Counted from the first letter of the stretch, positions 48,171-57,883 are shown. The stretch: DNA of 64,000 nucleotides from Solidesulfovibrio sp. (GCF_029978005.1 NZ_JARKOZ010000061.1:1-64000); one strand, 5' to 3'. Numbers and translations are program-made. Notes: a model not told the origin generated them from the letters alone.

Positions 48171-48683
48171 TCAACCTTCCCGCTCCGGGCCGAAGCCGTA
48201 TTTCTCGAGCACGCGCTCGCGCACGAATTCCGGCACCATGCCCCGTATCTCGCCGCCGTGCTTGGCCACTTCCTTGACGATGGTGGAGCTGATGTAGAGC
48301 CACTGGTAGTCGGTCATGATGAAGACCGTCTCGATGGTGCGGTCGAGCTTGCGGTTCATGAGCGCCATCTGGAACTCGAACTCGAAGTCGGACACGGCGC
48401 GCATGCCGCGCAGGATGACGTTGGCCCGGCGGTGCTTGACGTAGTTGACCAGCAAGCCGCGAAAACCCTCGACCATGACGCTCGCGTCGTGGTCGAAGAC
48501 GGCCTCGGCGATGGCCACGCGCTCGTCGAGGGAGAAAAGCGGCGTCTTGTGGGAGTCGCCGGCCACGGCCACGATGACCGAGCCGAAGATCTTGGCCGCC
48601 CGGCGCACCAGCGAGACGTGGCCGTTGGTCAGGGGGTCGAAGGTTCCGGGATAGACGGCGACGCAGTTTCGCATGGCGTCCAT
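48171..48683 (-). CDS. coaD: phosphopantetheine adenylyltransferase
   Basis: A 170-residue nucleotidyltransferase that makes dephospho-CoA, the penultimate CoA step. It has the nucleotide-binding VYPGTFDPLTNGHVSLVRRA motif near the N terminus, the conserved VILRGMRAVSDFEFEFQMALMNR, and ISSTIVKEVAKHGG. The ATG at 48683 follows GAGGATC; an ATG three codons later also fits. The start lies 55 bases inside the 3' end of rsmD, a longer overlap than usual. The rsmD-coaD pair is a widespread arrangement. Confidence 0.96.
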   Translation of the reverse strand: MDAMRNCVAVYPGTFDPLTNGHVSLVRRAAKIFGSVIVAVAGDSHKTPLFSLDERVAIAEAVFDHDASVMVEGFRGLLVNYVKHRRANVILRGMRAVSDFEFEFQMALMNRKLDRTIETVFIMTDYQWLYISSTIVKEVAKHGGEIRGMVPEFVRERVLEKYGFGPEREG

Positions 48684-49243
48684 AGAATGATCCTCGTTTG
48701 TCCGTAGGCGCGGTCGGCCACGAGCTCCAGGCCGGCCGGCACGTCCGTTGCGGCCAGGACGGCCGTGGACTCGATTTCCGCCGCCAGCGCCCCGCCCGGG
48801 GCGAGCAGGCCACCCACGACGACGGCGGCCAGGGTCGGCGGCACGAGCCCGAAACCGTAGGGCGGATCCACGGCGATGAGGTCGAAGGGCCGCTCCTTTT
48901 GGCCCAGGCGCGGCAAGGCCCTGGCCACGTCGGCCTCGACCACCCTGGCCTCGGTCGGCGACAGTCCCAAGGCGCGCAGGTTTTCCCGCAGCACCCGGGC
49001 CACGGCCGGGTTTTTCTCCACGAAAACACATTCCCCGGCTCCGCGCGACAGGGCCTCGATGCCCACGCTCCCCGCGCCGGCGAACAGGTCGAGCACTCGC
49101 GCCCCGGGGAAGAAGACCTCCCGGGCGGCCAGCATGGAGAACAGGGCCTCGCGCACGCGGCCCGTGGCCGGCCGCAGCCCGGCCGCCTCCATGACCTTGA
49201 TGCGCCGGCCGCCGAAACGGCCGGCGATGACGCGCATGCTCAT
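48629..49243 (-). CDS. rsmD: 16S rRNA (guanine966-N2)-methyltransferase
   Basis: A 204-residue methyltransferase of the small ribosomal subunit. It begins MRVIAGRFGGRRIKV, then has VREALFSML, motif I LDLFAGAGSVGIEALSRGA, CVFVEKNPAVARVLRENL, and the catalytic motif IV in AVDPPYGFG (DPPY). The C-terminal tail (WTPCETASPSIPEPSTP) runs 55 bases into coaD and is longer than the family norm. The ATG overlaps the stop of the acyltransferase gene by 4 bases; a second ATG two codons later (49237) is equally possible. Confidence 0.95.
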   Translation of the reverse strand: MSMRVIAGRFGGRRIKVMEAAGLRPATGRVREALFSMLAAREVFFPGARVLDLFAGAGSVGIEALSRGAGECVFVEKNPAVARVLRENLRALGLSPTEARVVEADVARALPRLGQKERPFDLIAVDPPYGFGLVPPTLAAVVVGGLLAPGGALAAEIESTAVLAATDVPAGLELVADRAYGQTRIILWTPCETASPSIPEPSTP

Positions 49244-50301
49244 CGCTGCCGCGACCCCGTGGCCGCGGCGAAGACCGCCGGGGCGAAGCGCAAAAGCAGC
49301 ATGGCCAGCCAGGTGCACAGGGCGAAGGTGGCGGCCATGAGCAGCGCCATGTAGCCGATGCCCACCCAGGTCCCGGACGTGGGGTGGAAGAGGTAGCGCG
49401 TGGCGTAGATGAGGTAGGACAGGACCGGCTCGTGGGTGAGATACACGAAAAAGGAGATGCCGGACAACCCCAGCAGAAACTTCGAGCGGCCAAGCCAGGG
49501 ATAGCCGGTGAGCAGCCACAGGGCCAGGGTGCCGAAGATCATGTCGTGGCGGTAGAAGAGATGGTAGTACGGCGGATAGCCCTGAAAATACTCCACCCAG
49601 CTGACCGCGCCCAGGGCGGCGACGCCGAGGGCGATGCCGAGCCAGGCGTAGGGCCGGGCCGCGTCCAGGTCGGCCCGGGCGCGGGCGAGCAGACCGCCAG
49701 TGTAGAAGAAGAACGCGCCGCTCAACTCCACGGCCAGTCCCTCCTGCGGCACGAACATCCACAAGGCCCAGAACACCAGGACGCCGAGCCTGGGGATCTC
49801 CTCACTGACGACATAAAAGGCCGGAGCCAGCAGGAAGTAGACATAGAGGTCGCGCAGAAACCACAGGGGATAGACGGCCGGAAAGCGGTAGACGCCGAGG
49901 AGGTACTTGAGGATGCCGTCGGCGCGCAGGCCGTGGATGTCGCCCATGTAGGGGGCCTTGTTGAAGATGAGGATGAGCGCGATGGTGACGGCGTTGAAGA
50001 GCAGATACGGGAAAAGGATGGTGCGGGTCTTTTTGACCACCATCTTGCCGTAGGCGGCCAGCGTCGGCTTGTAGGTCAGGTAGAAGAGATAGCCAGAAAT
50101 GCCGAAGAAGACGGGCACGCACAGGCGGAAGATGTTGTGATTGATCACGATGCACACGGCGCGAAGGGCGTCGGGAATCTCCGTGAAATAGGCCTGCAAA
50201 CCCTTTTCGGCGTGGACGCCGATGACAAAGACGACGAGCAGCGTGCGCAGCACGTCGAAACGCTTGGAAATATCCGGCGGGACCAGGGCACGTGTGGACA
50301 T
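49240..50301 (-). CDS. membrane acyltransferase (acyltransferase family 3)
   Basis: A 353-residue integral membrane protein of the OafA/NolL/AlgI-like acyltransferase_3 family, which acylates surface sugars or other exported substrates. About ten membrane helices are visible, starting with FDVLRTLLVVFVIGVHA, which holds the family's first-helix R and the catalytic-site His. Then comes the CVPVFFGISGYLFYL signature, WFLRDLYVYFLLAPAFYVV and GISFFVYLTHEPVLSYLIYA, with a second conserved His. The substrate is unknown. It sits between an EF-G paralogue (17-base gap) and rsmD (4-base overlap). Confidence 0.92.
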   Translation of the reverse strand: MSTRALVPPDISKRFDVLRTLLVVFVIGVHAEKGLQAYFTEIPDALRAVCIVINHNIFRLCVPVFFGISGYLFYLTYKPTLAAYGKMVVKKTRTILFPYLLFNAVTIALILIFNKAPYMGDIHGLRADGILKYLLGVYRFPAVYPLWFLRDLYVYFLLAPAFYVVSEEIPRLGVLVFWALWMFVPQEGLAVELSGAFFFYTGGLLARARADLDAARPYAWLGIALGVAALGAVSWVEYFQGYPPYYHLFYRHDMIFGTLALWLLTGYPWLGRSKFLLGLSGISFFVYLTHEPVLSYLIYATRYLFHPTSGTWVGIGYMALLMAATFALCTWLAMLLLRFAPAVFAAATGSRQR

Positions 50302-50318
50302 ACGGGAAGATCGGGCGG

Positions 50319-52370
50319 CTACTGCAGCAGGTCGAATTTGGAAAAACGCATGGTGAGCCCGGCCCGGCCCTGGGTGGCCGAGCGCAGATCCGTGGAAAAG
50401 CCGAACATCTGGCGAAGCGGCGCCAGCGCCGTCACGGTCTTGTGCCCGCCCCGGTCCGACATGTTCTCGATCTTGGCCCCCTTGGAGCCGAGCAGGCCGG
50501 CCACGTCGCCGACGAAGGCGTCGGGCACGCCGATTTCGAGTTCCATGATGGGTTCGAGCAGGGCCGGCCGGGCAGCGGCCAGGGCGTTTCTAAGCGCCAA
50601 TGAGGCGGCCATGCGGCAGCCCACGGCCGTGGTCTTGCCCTCGACCGGGAAAACGCCCGTCAGGCGCACGCGCACGTCCTGGACCGGATAGCCCTTGACC
50701 GGCCCGCTTTGCAGGCCGTCCTCCAGCCCTTCGGCGATGGCGTCCAGCCAGGCTTGCGGATATTGGGATGCGTCCACGGCCAGGGAGATCTCGCGCCCGG
50801 CCTCGCGCGGCAGGGGCGAGACCACCAGGGAGACTTTGCCGTGGTGGACGCGGTCGCCGAGCTCCCGGTCGAACTCGCCCTCCCCCGCCCCCTCGGCCGT
50901 GACCGTCTCCTGGAAGACCACCTGCGGCTTGCCGGCGCGCGGCGACACGCCGTACTCGCGACGGGCCCGTTCGAGCACCACGTCGAGGTGCAGCTCGCCC
51001 ATGCCGGAGAGGATCCTCTGGTCGGTGTCGGCGTCGTGGACCAGGGTCAGGGTGGGGTCCTCCTCAAGGAGTTTGTCCAGGACTTCCTTGAGCTTGTCGG
51101 ACTCCTCGGCGTTTCGCGGCTCGAGCGCCAGGCTGATGACCGGCTTATAGGCAGCGATGGTCTCGAGCACGATGGGGTCGGCCCGGTCGCACAGGGTGTC
51201 GCCCGTGGCCGCGAAGCGCAGGCCGGAGACGGCCACGATTTCGCCGGGGCCGGCGACCTCGGCCTTCTCGCGGTGGCCGGCGTGCAGTCGGAAAAGCCGG
51301 GCCGGACGCTCCACGGCGTCGCGCCGGGGGTTGTAGACGTCCTTGCCTGCCTCCAGGCGGCCGGAATAGACCCGCACGAACACCTGCCTGCGCCCGGTTT
51401 CCATGCTGACCTTGAAGGCCAGGGCGGCAAGGGGCGCGGCCGGGTCGGGCTCGAAGCGCTTCTCGTCCTTGGTCCTGGGGTCGTGGCCGACCACCGCGCC
51501 CCGGTCCAGCGGGCTCGGCAGGAAGGCCAGCACGCCGTCGAGCAGCGGCTGCACGCCGATGTTTTTCAGCGCCGAAGCGGCATAGACCGGCACGACGGCA
51601 TGATTCAAGGTGGCGGCGCGAAGCCCGGCCCCGAGCCGCCCCGGGTCGATGTCGCCGCCGGAAAGATAGGCTTCCATGAGTGCCTCGTCGTATTCGCAGG
51701 CCGCCTCCACGAGCTGCTCGCGCCAGGGTGCAGCGTAGGCTGCCTCGGCCTCGGTCAGCGGCCGGCGGGCGATCTCCTCTCCCTGGGTGGCCTGGTCGAA
51801 GTCCAGGCGCTCCATGGCGAGCAGGTCGATGATGCCGGCAAAATCAGCCCCCTGCCCCACGGGAACGGTCACGGGCACGGGGTTGGCGGCGAGCTTCTCG
51901 CGCATGGCGGCCAGCGTCCCCTCGAAATCCGCGCCCAGGCGGTCGAGCTTGTTGACGCAGGCAAGCTTGGGCACGCGATAAGCCACGGACTGGCGCCAGA
52001 CCGTCTCGGACTGGGGCTCCACCCCGGCCACGGCGCAAAAGACGCCCACGGCCCCGTCGAGGACGCGCAGGGAGCGCTCGACCTCAATGGTGAAGTCCAC
52101 GTGCCCAGGGGTGTCGATGATATTGATGGAATGGTCTTTCCAGGCGCAGGTGGTGCAGGCCGAGGTGATGGTGATGCCCCGCTCCTGCTCCTCGGGCATG
52201 AAGTCCATGGTGGCCGTGCCGTCGTGCACCTCGCCCATGCGGTGGATGCGGCCGGTGTAATAGAGGATGCGTTCGGTCAGCGTCGTCTTGCCGGCGTCGA
52301 TGTGGGCAATGATGCCGATGTTGCGAAGGCTCTGGAGCCTGCTTTTGCCGGGCCCTTTCTTGGCGCTCAT
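50319..52370 (-). CDS. fusA: elongation factor G paralogue (spdEF-G2-like)
   Basis: A 683-residue translational GTPase. The G domain has [42 protein letters not shown] and [12 protein letters not shown]. Domains II-V follow with [40 protein letters not shown] and the domain IV/V segment [19 protein letters not shown]. The genomic setting, away from the str operon of rpsL-rpsG-fusA-tuf, and several departures from standard EF-G (a short insert after [16 protein letters not shown]) suggest the second EF-G that deltaproteobacteria and spirochaetes carry, whose spirochaetal homologue works in ribosome recycling. The canonical EF-G would be elsewhere. Full length, no defect seen. Confidence 0.85.
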   Translation of the reverse strand: MSAKKGPGKSRLQSLRNIGIIAHIDAGKTTLTERILYYTGRIHRMGEVHDGTATMDFMPEEQERGITITSACTTCAWKDHSINIIDTPGHVDFTIEVERSLRVLDGAVGVFCAVAGVEPQSETVWRQSVAYRVPKLACVNKLDRLGADFEGTLAAMREKLAANPVPVTVPVGQGADFAGIIDLLAMERLDFDQATQGEEIARRPLTEAEAAYAAPWREQLVEAACEYDEALMEAYLSGGDIDPGRLGAGLRAATLNHAVVPVYAASALKNIGVQPLLDGVLAFLPSPLDRGAVVGHDPRTKDEKRFEPDPAAPLAALAFKVSMETGRRQVFVRVYSGRLEAGKDVYNPRRDAVERPARLFRLHAGHREKAEVAGPGEIVAVSGLRFAATGDTLCDRADPIVLETIAAYKPVISLALEPRNAEESDKLKEVLDKLLEEDPTLTLVHDADTDQRILSGMGELHLDVVLERARREYGVSPRAGKPQVVFQETVTAEGAGEGEFDRELGDRVHHGKVSLVVSPLPREAGREISLAVDASQYPQAWLDAIAEGLEDGLQSGPVKGYPVQDVRVRLTGVFPVEGKTTAVGCRMAASLALRNALAAARPALLEPIMELEIGVPDAFVGDVAGLLGSKGAKIENMSDRGGHKTVTALAPLRQMFGFSTDLRSATQGRAGLTMRFSKFDLLQ

Positions 52371-52401
52371 AAACGCTCCCTGTACTGGCTCGAAAGTCGG
52401 G

Positions 52402-53268
52402 TCAGGCGTCGTCGCCCCGGCGAAAGGCCGCTGCGCGCCGACGGCGAAAGGCCTCGGGCGAAAGGTGCGGCCACAGCCAGAAGGTCTCCCGGCCCGGGCC
52501 GAGGATCAGGGGAACGTCCTGCCCCTGCCGGCCGTCTGCCGGATCGCCGTAGACGGCGTCATAGCCGGAATCGGCGGTCCTTGCCAGGGCGTCGGGGGCG
52601 CCGGGCGCGTCCGACGCTTCGATGATCGCCAGGTCGGGCTGGGCGAAGGCCAGGGCGTCGCGGTCCAATACCGGGTCCGCCGCCTGGCGCACGAGGACCC
52701 GGCCCGCGACCTTGGCCTCATGGACCACGAGCCGGCCGGCCAGGTCCCCGGCCGGGCGCGGCGCGCCGTCGAGGAGCACCGCTGCTCCCTGGCCTTTCGC
52801 GGCCAGTCCGGCCCACAGGGAGGTCAGGCCGCGCGGTCCCACCCGGCAGGCGGTCTCCACGCCGCAAAGCTCGAGCGCGGTCAGAAGGGCCTCGGGCCAG
52901 GGGCCGCCCAGGCGCACGGCGGCAACTTCGGGCGTGCGGGCGCACAGGGCCGGCAGCACGGCGGCGGCGAGCCTGGCCGGCGAGGCGAAGCCCGGGCCGC
53001 AGACGATCACGACGAAATCGAGGGGAACGTCCTCCCGGGTCAGGACGAGATCGTGGCCGAGGACGGTTTCGCTGCGCCGCGCCAGGGGCATGGGGCCGCC
53101 GCAGGCGGCGAAGATGGCGGCTACGCCCGTCTTGATGCGGGCCCGGCCGAGGTCGCCGACACGGCCGTAGGCTCTGGCGAAGGCGGCGTCGGACACCCTG
53201 CCCCGCTCCATGGCTTCGGGCCAAGACGGGACGGGAGCTTGGGCGTGGTCGTCCGTGTCGGTGCGCAT
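52402..53268 (-). CDS. hypothetical protein, weakly histidinol-dehydrogenase-like
   Basis: A 288-residue soluble protein. The middle part ([26 protein letters not shown], then [23 protein letters not shown], and [15 protein letters not shown]) follows the order of histidinol dehydrogenase (nucleotide-binding strand, ILAAAKLAGVDE-type helix, and the G-A-Q-A-I-A-A-L helix). The zinc ligands and catalytic His pair of that enzyme are not recognisable. It may be a degenerate paralogue with another role, or the likeness may be chance. It is 31 bases upstream of the EF-G paralogue on the same strand, and could be the first gene of that long operon or follow bamD. Confidence 0.6.
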   Translation of the reverse strand: MRTDTDDHAQAPVPSWPEAMERGRVSDAAFARAYGRVGDLGRARIKTGVAAIFAACGGPMPLARRSETVLGHDLVLTREDVPLDFVVIVCGPGFASPARLAAAVLPALCARTPEVAAVRLGGPWPEALLTALELCGVETACRVGPRGLTSLWAGLAAKGQGAAVLLDGAPRPAGDLAGRLVVHEAKVAGRVLVRQAADPVLDRDALAFAQPDLAIIEASDAPGAPDALARTADSGYDAVYGDPADGRQGQDVPLILGPGRETFWLWPHLSPEAFRRRRAAAFRRGDDA

Positions 53269-53324
53269 GACGGGCGGGGCGTGATGGCGCGGGACGGACT
53301 TTGCGTCCGTCCCGCGCCGAGGTG

Positions 53325-54062
53325 TTACAGCCAGCGTTTGGCCCAGTTGCGCCAGCTGCCTTCGATCTTGCGCCGTTCGTCCTCGGTCAGGGTCTTCTGA
53401 TACTCGAGATAGGACAGCTCGGCGCGCAGCTTGGCGTATTCAAGGACCTCCTCGAGGTCCTTGAAGTTCTCGGCCGTGTACATGTAGCGCTTCCAGGCCG
53501 CGCCGAACTGATCCGTGCGCCAGTAGAAATCGGCCACGAACAGCTCGTGCTCGGCCATGCGCTTGCGGCAGCGCCGGATGTATTCCCCGGCTTCCTTGCC
53601 GTATTCGGTGTCCGGGAAGGTCTGCTCCAGGAGGTAGAAGTACTGGAGCGCCTCCTGGAGGTTGCCTTGCGGCATATCGATGGATTCGGAACGCTTGAAG
53701 TTGGAGACGCCGATCTGGTACAGAACGTAGGGAATCTCTTCGCTGCGCGGATGCACGGATTCGAATTCCTTGTACGTTTCGGCGGCGGCGGCGTAATCCT
53801 CGGTCAGGAAGTAGGCGTCGGCCAGGGCGATGGTGCCCATGGGCGTGTAGGGGCTGAAGGGATAGCGGTCCTTGAGTTTGACGAAGTAGCCGACGGCTCC
53901 GTAGTAGTCCTTCTGCGACATGGCGTCGCGTCCGGCTTCGTAGAGTTCCTGGGCGGTGTCCTCGGGCGGGGGCAGAAAGTAGTAGTCCATGAGTCCGGCG
54001 CAACCGCCGAGGAACAGCAGCAGGCAGGACAGGGGCAAAAAGCGGCGCAACATCGCATTCAT
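53325..54062 (-). CDS. bamD: outer membrane assembly lipoprotein BamD
   Basis: A 245-residue lipoprotein of the BAM complex, which folds outer-membrane beta-barrels. The signal peptide ends in the lipobox LGGC (Cys near residue 20). The mature chain is a series of TPR helices: ELYEAGRDAMSQKDYYGAVGYF, RYPFSPYTPMGTIALADAYFL, DYAAAAETYKEFESVHPRSE, then AEYGKEAGEYIRRCRKRMAEHE-like and the BamD VADFYWRTDQFGAAWKRY. Start at 54062 with CGGGAAC upstream; the longer frame adds 21 residues. A trxB terminator separates it from the thioredoxin genes upstream. Confidence 0.92.
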   Translation of the reverse strand: MNAMLRRFLPLSCLLLFLGGCAGLMDYYFLPPPEDTAQELYEAGRDAMSQKDYYGAVGYFVKLKDRYPFSPYTPMGTIALADAYFLTEDYAAAAETYKEFESVHPRSEEIPYVLYQIGVSNFKRSESIDMPQGNLQEALQYFYLLEQTFPDTEYGKEAGEYIRRCRKRMAEHELFVADFYWRTDQFGAAWKRYMYTAENFKDLEEVLEYAKLRAELSYLEYQKTLTEDERRKIEGSWRNWAKRWL

Positions 54063-54193
54063 GGTATGTTCCCGGATATGGCCCGGTTCCGGCCGGGCGG
54101 CATGCGTCGGACGCGACGCCGCCAAGGGGGCGACGGCCGGTCAGGCGTTTTGATGCGCGTCCTCTTACCAGATGGGTCGGAGGCGCACAATGG

Positions 54194-54260
54194 AAAAAAC
54201 CGAACCCGTCCGGCCGCCTCGCGCGCCCGATGGCATGGCGAGGCCGGGACGGGTCCGGCC
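54194..54260 (-). terminator. intrinsic terminator of the trxA-trxB unit
   Basis: On the minus strand GGCCGGACCCGTCC-type and GGACGGGTTCGG-type arms pair with a few mismatches around a loop of about 30 bases and are followed by TTTTTT. It starts directly after the trxB stop codon. Confidence 0.75.
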
Positions 54261-54261
54261 G

Positions 54262-55191
54262 TCAACCTTGCGTGAAGCGCGAACTGATGTAGGCGTAGGC
54301 GGCATGGGCGGCGGTGGCGCCGTCGCCCACGGCCGTGGCCACCTGGCGGCAGGATTTGGACCGGATGTCCCCGGCCGCGAAGATGCCCGGAATGGACGTG
54401 CGCATCTCGTCGTCCGTCTTGATGAACCCTCCGGAATCCCGGTCCAGGCCGTCGGGATAGAAGTCGCCCTGGGGCTCGAAGCCCACGAAGACGAACACGC
54501 CGTCCACGGGGATGGTGTGGCAGTCGCCGCTTTTGACGTCGCGCACCTCGATCCCGCTGACGCTGTCCGTGCCGCTGATGGAGCACACCACCGTGGAACG
54601 CAGGATCTCGATGACCGGACTGACGGAGCAGCGGTCCTGGTAGCACTTCTGGCCACGGAAGTCGTCCCGGCGGTGGATGAGGTAGAGCTTTTTGACCAGC
54701 CGCGACAGGTACAACGATTCCTCCAGGGCCGAATTGCCGCCGCCGATGACGGCGACGGTCTGGCCCCGGAAGAAGTTGCCGTCGCACAGGGCGCAGTAGG
54801 AAACGCCCTTGCCGGCGAATTCCTTCTCGCCCGGGATGCCCACTCGCTTGTAGCGGGCGCCGGTGCACAGCACCAGGGCCGTGGCTTCGATGGTCTCGCC
54901 GCCGACGGTGACGCGGTGCTTGCCGTCCACGGTCTCGATGGCCCGGACCTCGTCGCCGATGCGGTCCACGGCGTAATGGCCGAGGTGGGCGGCCATGAGG
55001 TCGGCCAGCTTCCAGCCCTCGATGCCTTCCGGGAAGCCCGGATAGTTCTCGATCAGATGCGTCATGAGCATCTGGCCGCCCGGGGACAGCTTCTCCACCA
55101 GAGCCACGGACACGTCCGACCGGGCCAGATACAGGGCGGCCGTGATGCCGGCCGGGCCGCCCCCGATCACGACGGCGTCATACTCTTTCAT
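54262..55191 (-). CDS. trxB: thioredoxin reductase
   Basis: A 309-residue FAD/NADPH flavoenzyme that reduces thioredoxin. The FAD-binding GGGPAGITAALYLARSD lies near residue 10, the redox-active disulfide is in SYCALCDGNFF (CALC, versus the common CATC) near 136, and the NADPH-binding GGGNSALEESLYLSRL follows at about 153. GIFAAGDIRSKSCRQVATAVGDGATAA is the FAD-tail motif. It is encoded 3 bases after trxA, an arrangement that couples reductase and substrate. The pair also suits a strict anaerobe that uses thioredoxin with sulfite-reductase DsrC or selenium chemistry. Confidence 0.96.
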   Translation of the reverse strand: MKEYDAVVIGGGPAGITAALYLARSDVSVALVEKLSPGGQMLMTHLIENYPGFPEGIEGWKLADLMAAHLGHYAVDRIGDEVRAIETVDGKHRVTVGGETIEATALVLCTGARYKRVGIPGEKEFAGKGVSYCALCDGNFFRGQTVAVIGGGNSALEESLYLSRLVKKLYLIHRRDDFRGQKCYQDRCSVSPVIEILRSTVVCSISGTDSVSGIEVRDVKSGDCHTIPVDGVFVFVGFEPQGDFYPDGLDRDSGGFIKTDDEMRTSIPGIFAAGDIRSKSCRQVATAVGDGATAAHAAYAYISSRFTQG

Positions 55192-55194
55192 GGA

Positions 55195-55515
55195 TTACAG
55201 GGCCTTCTGGGAAAGCATTTCCTTGATGCTGCTCTTGGACACCGCGCCGGTGATTTGCTCGACCACTTCACCACCCTTGAACAGGATCAGGGTGGGGATG
55301 GCGCGGATGCCGTACTTGCTCGGGGTGCTCGGATTCTCGTCCACGTTCATCTTGGCCACTTTGACCTGGCCGGTGTATTCGTTGGCCAATTCGTCGATGA
55401 CCGGCCCCATGGCCCGGCAGGGCCCGCACCAGGGAGCCCAGAAGTCCACCAGGACCGGCAGGTCGCACTGCAGGGCTTCGGCCTCGAAATTCGCGTCGCT
55501 GAGTTGAATGGCCAT
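55195..55515 (-). CDS. trxA: thioredoxin
   Basis: A 106-residue protein-disulfide reductant. The active site DFWAPWCGPCRAMGP is complete, with the cis-Pro in IRAIPTLILFKGGEVV and the C-terminal helix. Start at 55515 places AAGGAG seven bases upstream; an ATG two codons earlier is too close to it. A 119-base gap to tsaD upstream suggests the trxA-trxB pair is a separate transcription unit. Confidence 0.96.
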   Translation of the reverse strand: MAIQLSDANFEAEALQCDLPVLVDFWAPWCGPCRAMGPVIDELANEYTGQVKVAKMNVDENPSTPSKYGIRAIPTLILFKGGEVVEQITGAVSKSSIKEMLSQKAL

Positions 55516-55634
55516 GGGCATGCTCCTTTTGTGTGATGGCCGGCCGCCGGAGCGGCCGGGTTTTCCGCTGACTTGACGCTGGCGAACGGCGGCGGCGCGC
55601 AAGAAACGCCCGCGCAGTCCGCAACCATGAAAAT

Positions 55635-56753
55635 CTATTGCGCCCCGGGCCGGCTGTCAACCGATGCCGGGCCGACAGCCGGCATCCGGCGGTAGTCCCA
55701 AGGCACCTTGCGGCCCCTGGGCACGGCGTCCAGGGAGAGGTCGTGGCAAAGCCCCGCCTCGAAAAGCCTGCAGCCGGCGGCGGCGATCATGGTGGCGTTG
55801 TCGGCGCAAAGCGCCGGCGGCGGCAGGTTGAGGGGCAGGCCGCGCCGGCCGGCCACGTCGGCCAGCATGGCCCGGATGCGGCTGTTGGCGGCCACGCCCC
55901 CGGCGGCCAGGATCGAGGTTGCGCCCGAGGCCGGGCCGGCCAGCGCCCGCTCGATCTTGACGCGCAGGGTGTCGGCGATGGCGAAATTGACGGCCGCGCA
56001 CACCCGCCGCAGCTCAAGGGGCCAGGCCGCCGCGTCGATGGGCCCGGGCCGGGTGGGCATGACCGGCAACCGCAGGCCGGGATTGGCCTCCACGTGGACG
56101 GCCACGGCGGTCTTGAGCCCGCTGAAGCTGAAGTCGAGATTCCGGTTGTCGAGATAGGGCCTGGGGAAAAGGGTCCGGTCGGCCTCGATCCCCTGTCCCA
56201 GCACGTCGAGATAGGCCCCGCCGGGATACGGCAGGTTGAGGGATTTGGCCGCCTTGTCGAAGGCCTCGCCGGCGGCGTCGTCCAGGGTGCGGCCCAGAAG
56301 TTCCAGGGAAAGGGGCGAACGCATGAGCGTCAGCTGGGTGTGCCCCCCGGAAACCAGGAGCCCCAGGGCGGGATAGGCCACGTCGTCGCGGCCGATGGTC
56401 GCGGCCAGCAGGTGGGCGTGGAGGTGGTCCACGCCGATAAGCGGCTTGCCGGCGGCCAGGGCCAGCCCCTTGGCCGTGGCCAGGCCGATGAGCAGGCTGC
56501 CGAGAAGCCCCGGCCCCCGGGCCACGGCCACGGCGTCCACATCGGCAAGGCGAAGGCCCGCTTCGTCGAAAAGAGCGCGCAAAAGCGGCCCCATGCGACG
56601 CAAGTGCTCGCGCGAGGCGAGTTCCGGCACCACCCCGCCGAACAGGGCGTGGACGTCGATTTGCGAGGCGAGCTTCTCCAGCACGGGACGGCCGTCGCGG
56701 CAAAGCGCCACGGCCGTCTCGTCGCAGGACGTCTCGATGCCAAGACAAAGCAT
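55635..56753 (-). CDS. tsaD: tRNA N6-adenosine threonylcarbamoyltransferase
   Basis: A 372-residue catalytic subunit (with TsaB, TsaE, TsaC elsewhere) that transfers threonylcarbamoyl to A37 of ANN-decoding tRNAs. It begins LCLGIETSCDETAVALCRDG, has the iron/zinc-ligand His pair in VDHLHAHLLAAT, GLLVSGGHTQLTL, the FDKAAKSLNLPYPGG segment and the ATP-binding ILAAGGVAANSRIRAML. The ribosome-binding site before the ATG at 56753 is weak (CCTCCCTCC runs the wrong way), so translational coupling to fbp, which ends 11 bases upstream, may matter. Confidence 0.95.
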   Translation of the reverse strand: MLCLGIETSCDETAVALCRDGRPVLEKLASQIDVHALFGGVVPELASREHLRRMGPLLRALFDEAGLRLADVDAVAVARGPGLLGSLLIGLATAKGLALAAGKPLIGVDHLHAHLLAATIGRDDVAYPALGLLVSGGHTQLTLMRSPLSLELLGRTLDDAAGEAFDKAAKSLNLPYPGGAYLDVLGQGIEADRTLFPRPYLDNRNLDFSFSGLKTAVAVHVEANPGLRLPVMPTRPGPIDAAAWPLELRRVCAAVNFAIADTLRVKIERALAGPASGATSILAAGGVAANSRIRAMLADVAGRRGLPLNLPPPALCADNATMIAAAGCRLFEAGLCHDLSLDAVPRGRKVPWDYRRMPAVGPASVDSRPGAQ

Positions 56754-56764
56754 GGAGGGAGGGG

Positions 56765-57778
56765 TTACGCCTTGCGGGCCCGGGCGTAGATCTCCACCAC
56801 CTTGGCCACGTCGTTTTTGCTGCCGATGAAAAGGGGCACGCGCTGGTGCAGCTCCTCGGGCTCGATGGACAGGATGGGGCGCTCGCCGTCGCTGCCCGCG
56901 CCGCCGGCCTGCTCGCACACGAAGGACAGCGGCGAGGCCTCGCACAGAAGCCGCAGCTTGCCCTTGGGCTTTTTGGGGTCGCGGTGGTCGGCGGGATAGA
57001 GGAAGATGCCGCCGTAGAGCAGGTTGCGGTGGAAGTCGGCCACGAGCGACCCGATGTAGCGGCCGCCGTAGGGCTCGCCGCGCAGGTTGTCCGAACCCTT
57101 GAAATAGTTGATGATCTCCTTGGTCGGCTCGTTCCAGTAGTTCCAGTAGGCTTCGTTGACGGAATAGACCCTGCCGGTCTCGGGAATCCGGATGTCGGGA
57201 TGGGAAAGCAGGAATTCGCCCACGCTCGGGTCCAGGGTGAAGCCGTGGACGCCCTTGCCGGTGGTGTACACCATCATGGTGGAGGTGCCGTAGAGGAAGT
57301 AGCCCGCCGCCACCTGTTCGGAGCCGCGCTGGAGCAGGTCGCACAGTTTGTCGCCGGAGCAGCCGGCCTTGGTGCGGTAGATGGAGAAGATGGTGCCCAC
57401 GTTGACGTTGGCGTCGATGTTGGACGAGCCGTCGAGGGGGTCGAAGATGAGGAAGTAATCGCCCTTGGGGAACTGGTCCGGGATGCGCACGAGGTCGGCG
57501 TTCTCCTCTGAGGCGATGGCGCACAGCACCCCCGCCCGCTCCATGCGGTGGATGAGGACCTTGTTGGCGTACTCGTCGAGCTTCTGGACCTGCTCGCCCT
57601 GGACGTTGATTTCGCCGGTGAAGCCGAGGACGTCCACCAGGCCGGCCTTGCGCACTTCCCGGGAGATGATCTTGGCCGCCAGGATCAGTTCGTTGAGCAG
57701 CCGGGTGAACCGGCCCGAGGCCATGGGGGATTCTTTCTGGTGCAAAAGCAGGTGTTCGGTGACGGTGACTTGCGGCAT
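56765..57778 (-). CDS. fbp: fructose-1,6-bisphosphatase class I
   Basis: A 337-residue Mg2+-dependent phosphatase that makes fructose 6-phosphate in gluconeogenesis. The metal and phosphate site [23 protein letters not shown] lies at about residue 116, with [39 protein letters not shown] and the closing region. Start at 57778 has GGGAGGAG upstream; the longer frame adds 9 residues. A promoter with TTGTGG-17-TAGATA lies about 80 bases upstream. tsaD follows after 11 bases. Confidence 0.95.
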   Translation of the reverse strand: MPQVTVTEHLLLHQKESPMASGRFTRLLNELILAAKIISREVRKAGLVDVLGFTGEINVQGEQVQKLDEYANKVLIHRMERAGVLCAIASEENADLVRIPDQFPKGDYFLIFDPLDGSSNIDANVNVGTIFSIYRTKAGCSGDKLCDLLQRGSEQVAAGYFLYGTSTMMVYTTGKGVHGFTLDPSVGEFLLSHPDIRIPETGRVYSVNEAYWNYWNEPTKEIINYFKGSDNLRGEPYGGRYIGSLVADFHRNLLYGGIFLYPADHRDPKKPKGKLRLLCEASPLSFVCEQAGGAGSDGERPILSIEPEELHQRVPLFIGSKNDVAKVVEIYARARKA

Positions 57779-57854
57779 GTCTGGCTCCTCCCGCCGACTC
57801 GGCATGCGGGCATGGACCGCTGCTTGGCCCGTTGGTGTGAGGCGGCTGTCGGTC

Positions 57855-57883
57855 TATCTACAATGGCGGCACGGTTCCCACAA
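57855..57883 (-). promoter_or_regulatory. possible sigma70 promoter for fbp with an overlapping inverted repeat
   Basis: On the minus strand TTGTGG (57878-57883) and TAGATA (57855-57860) are 17 bases apart. A small inverted repeat CCCAC-N9-GTGGG (57877-57895) overlaps the -35 box and could bind a regulator. Both hexamers match the consensus only partly. Confidence 0.4.
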
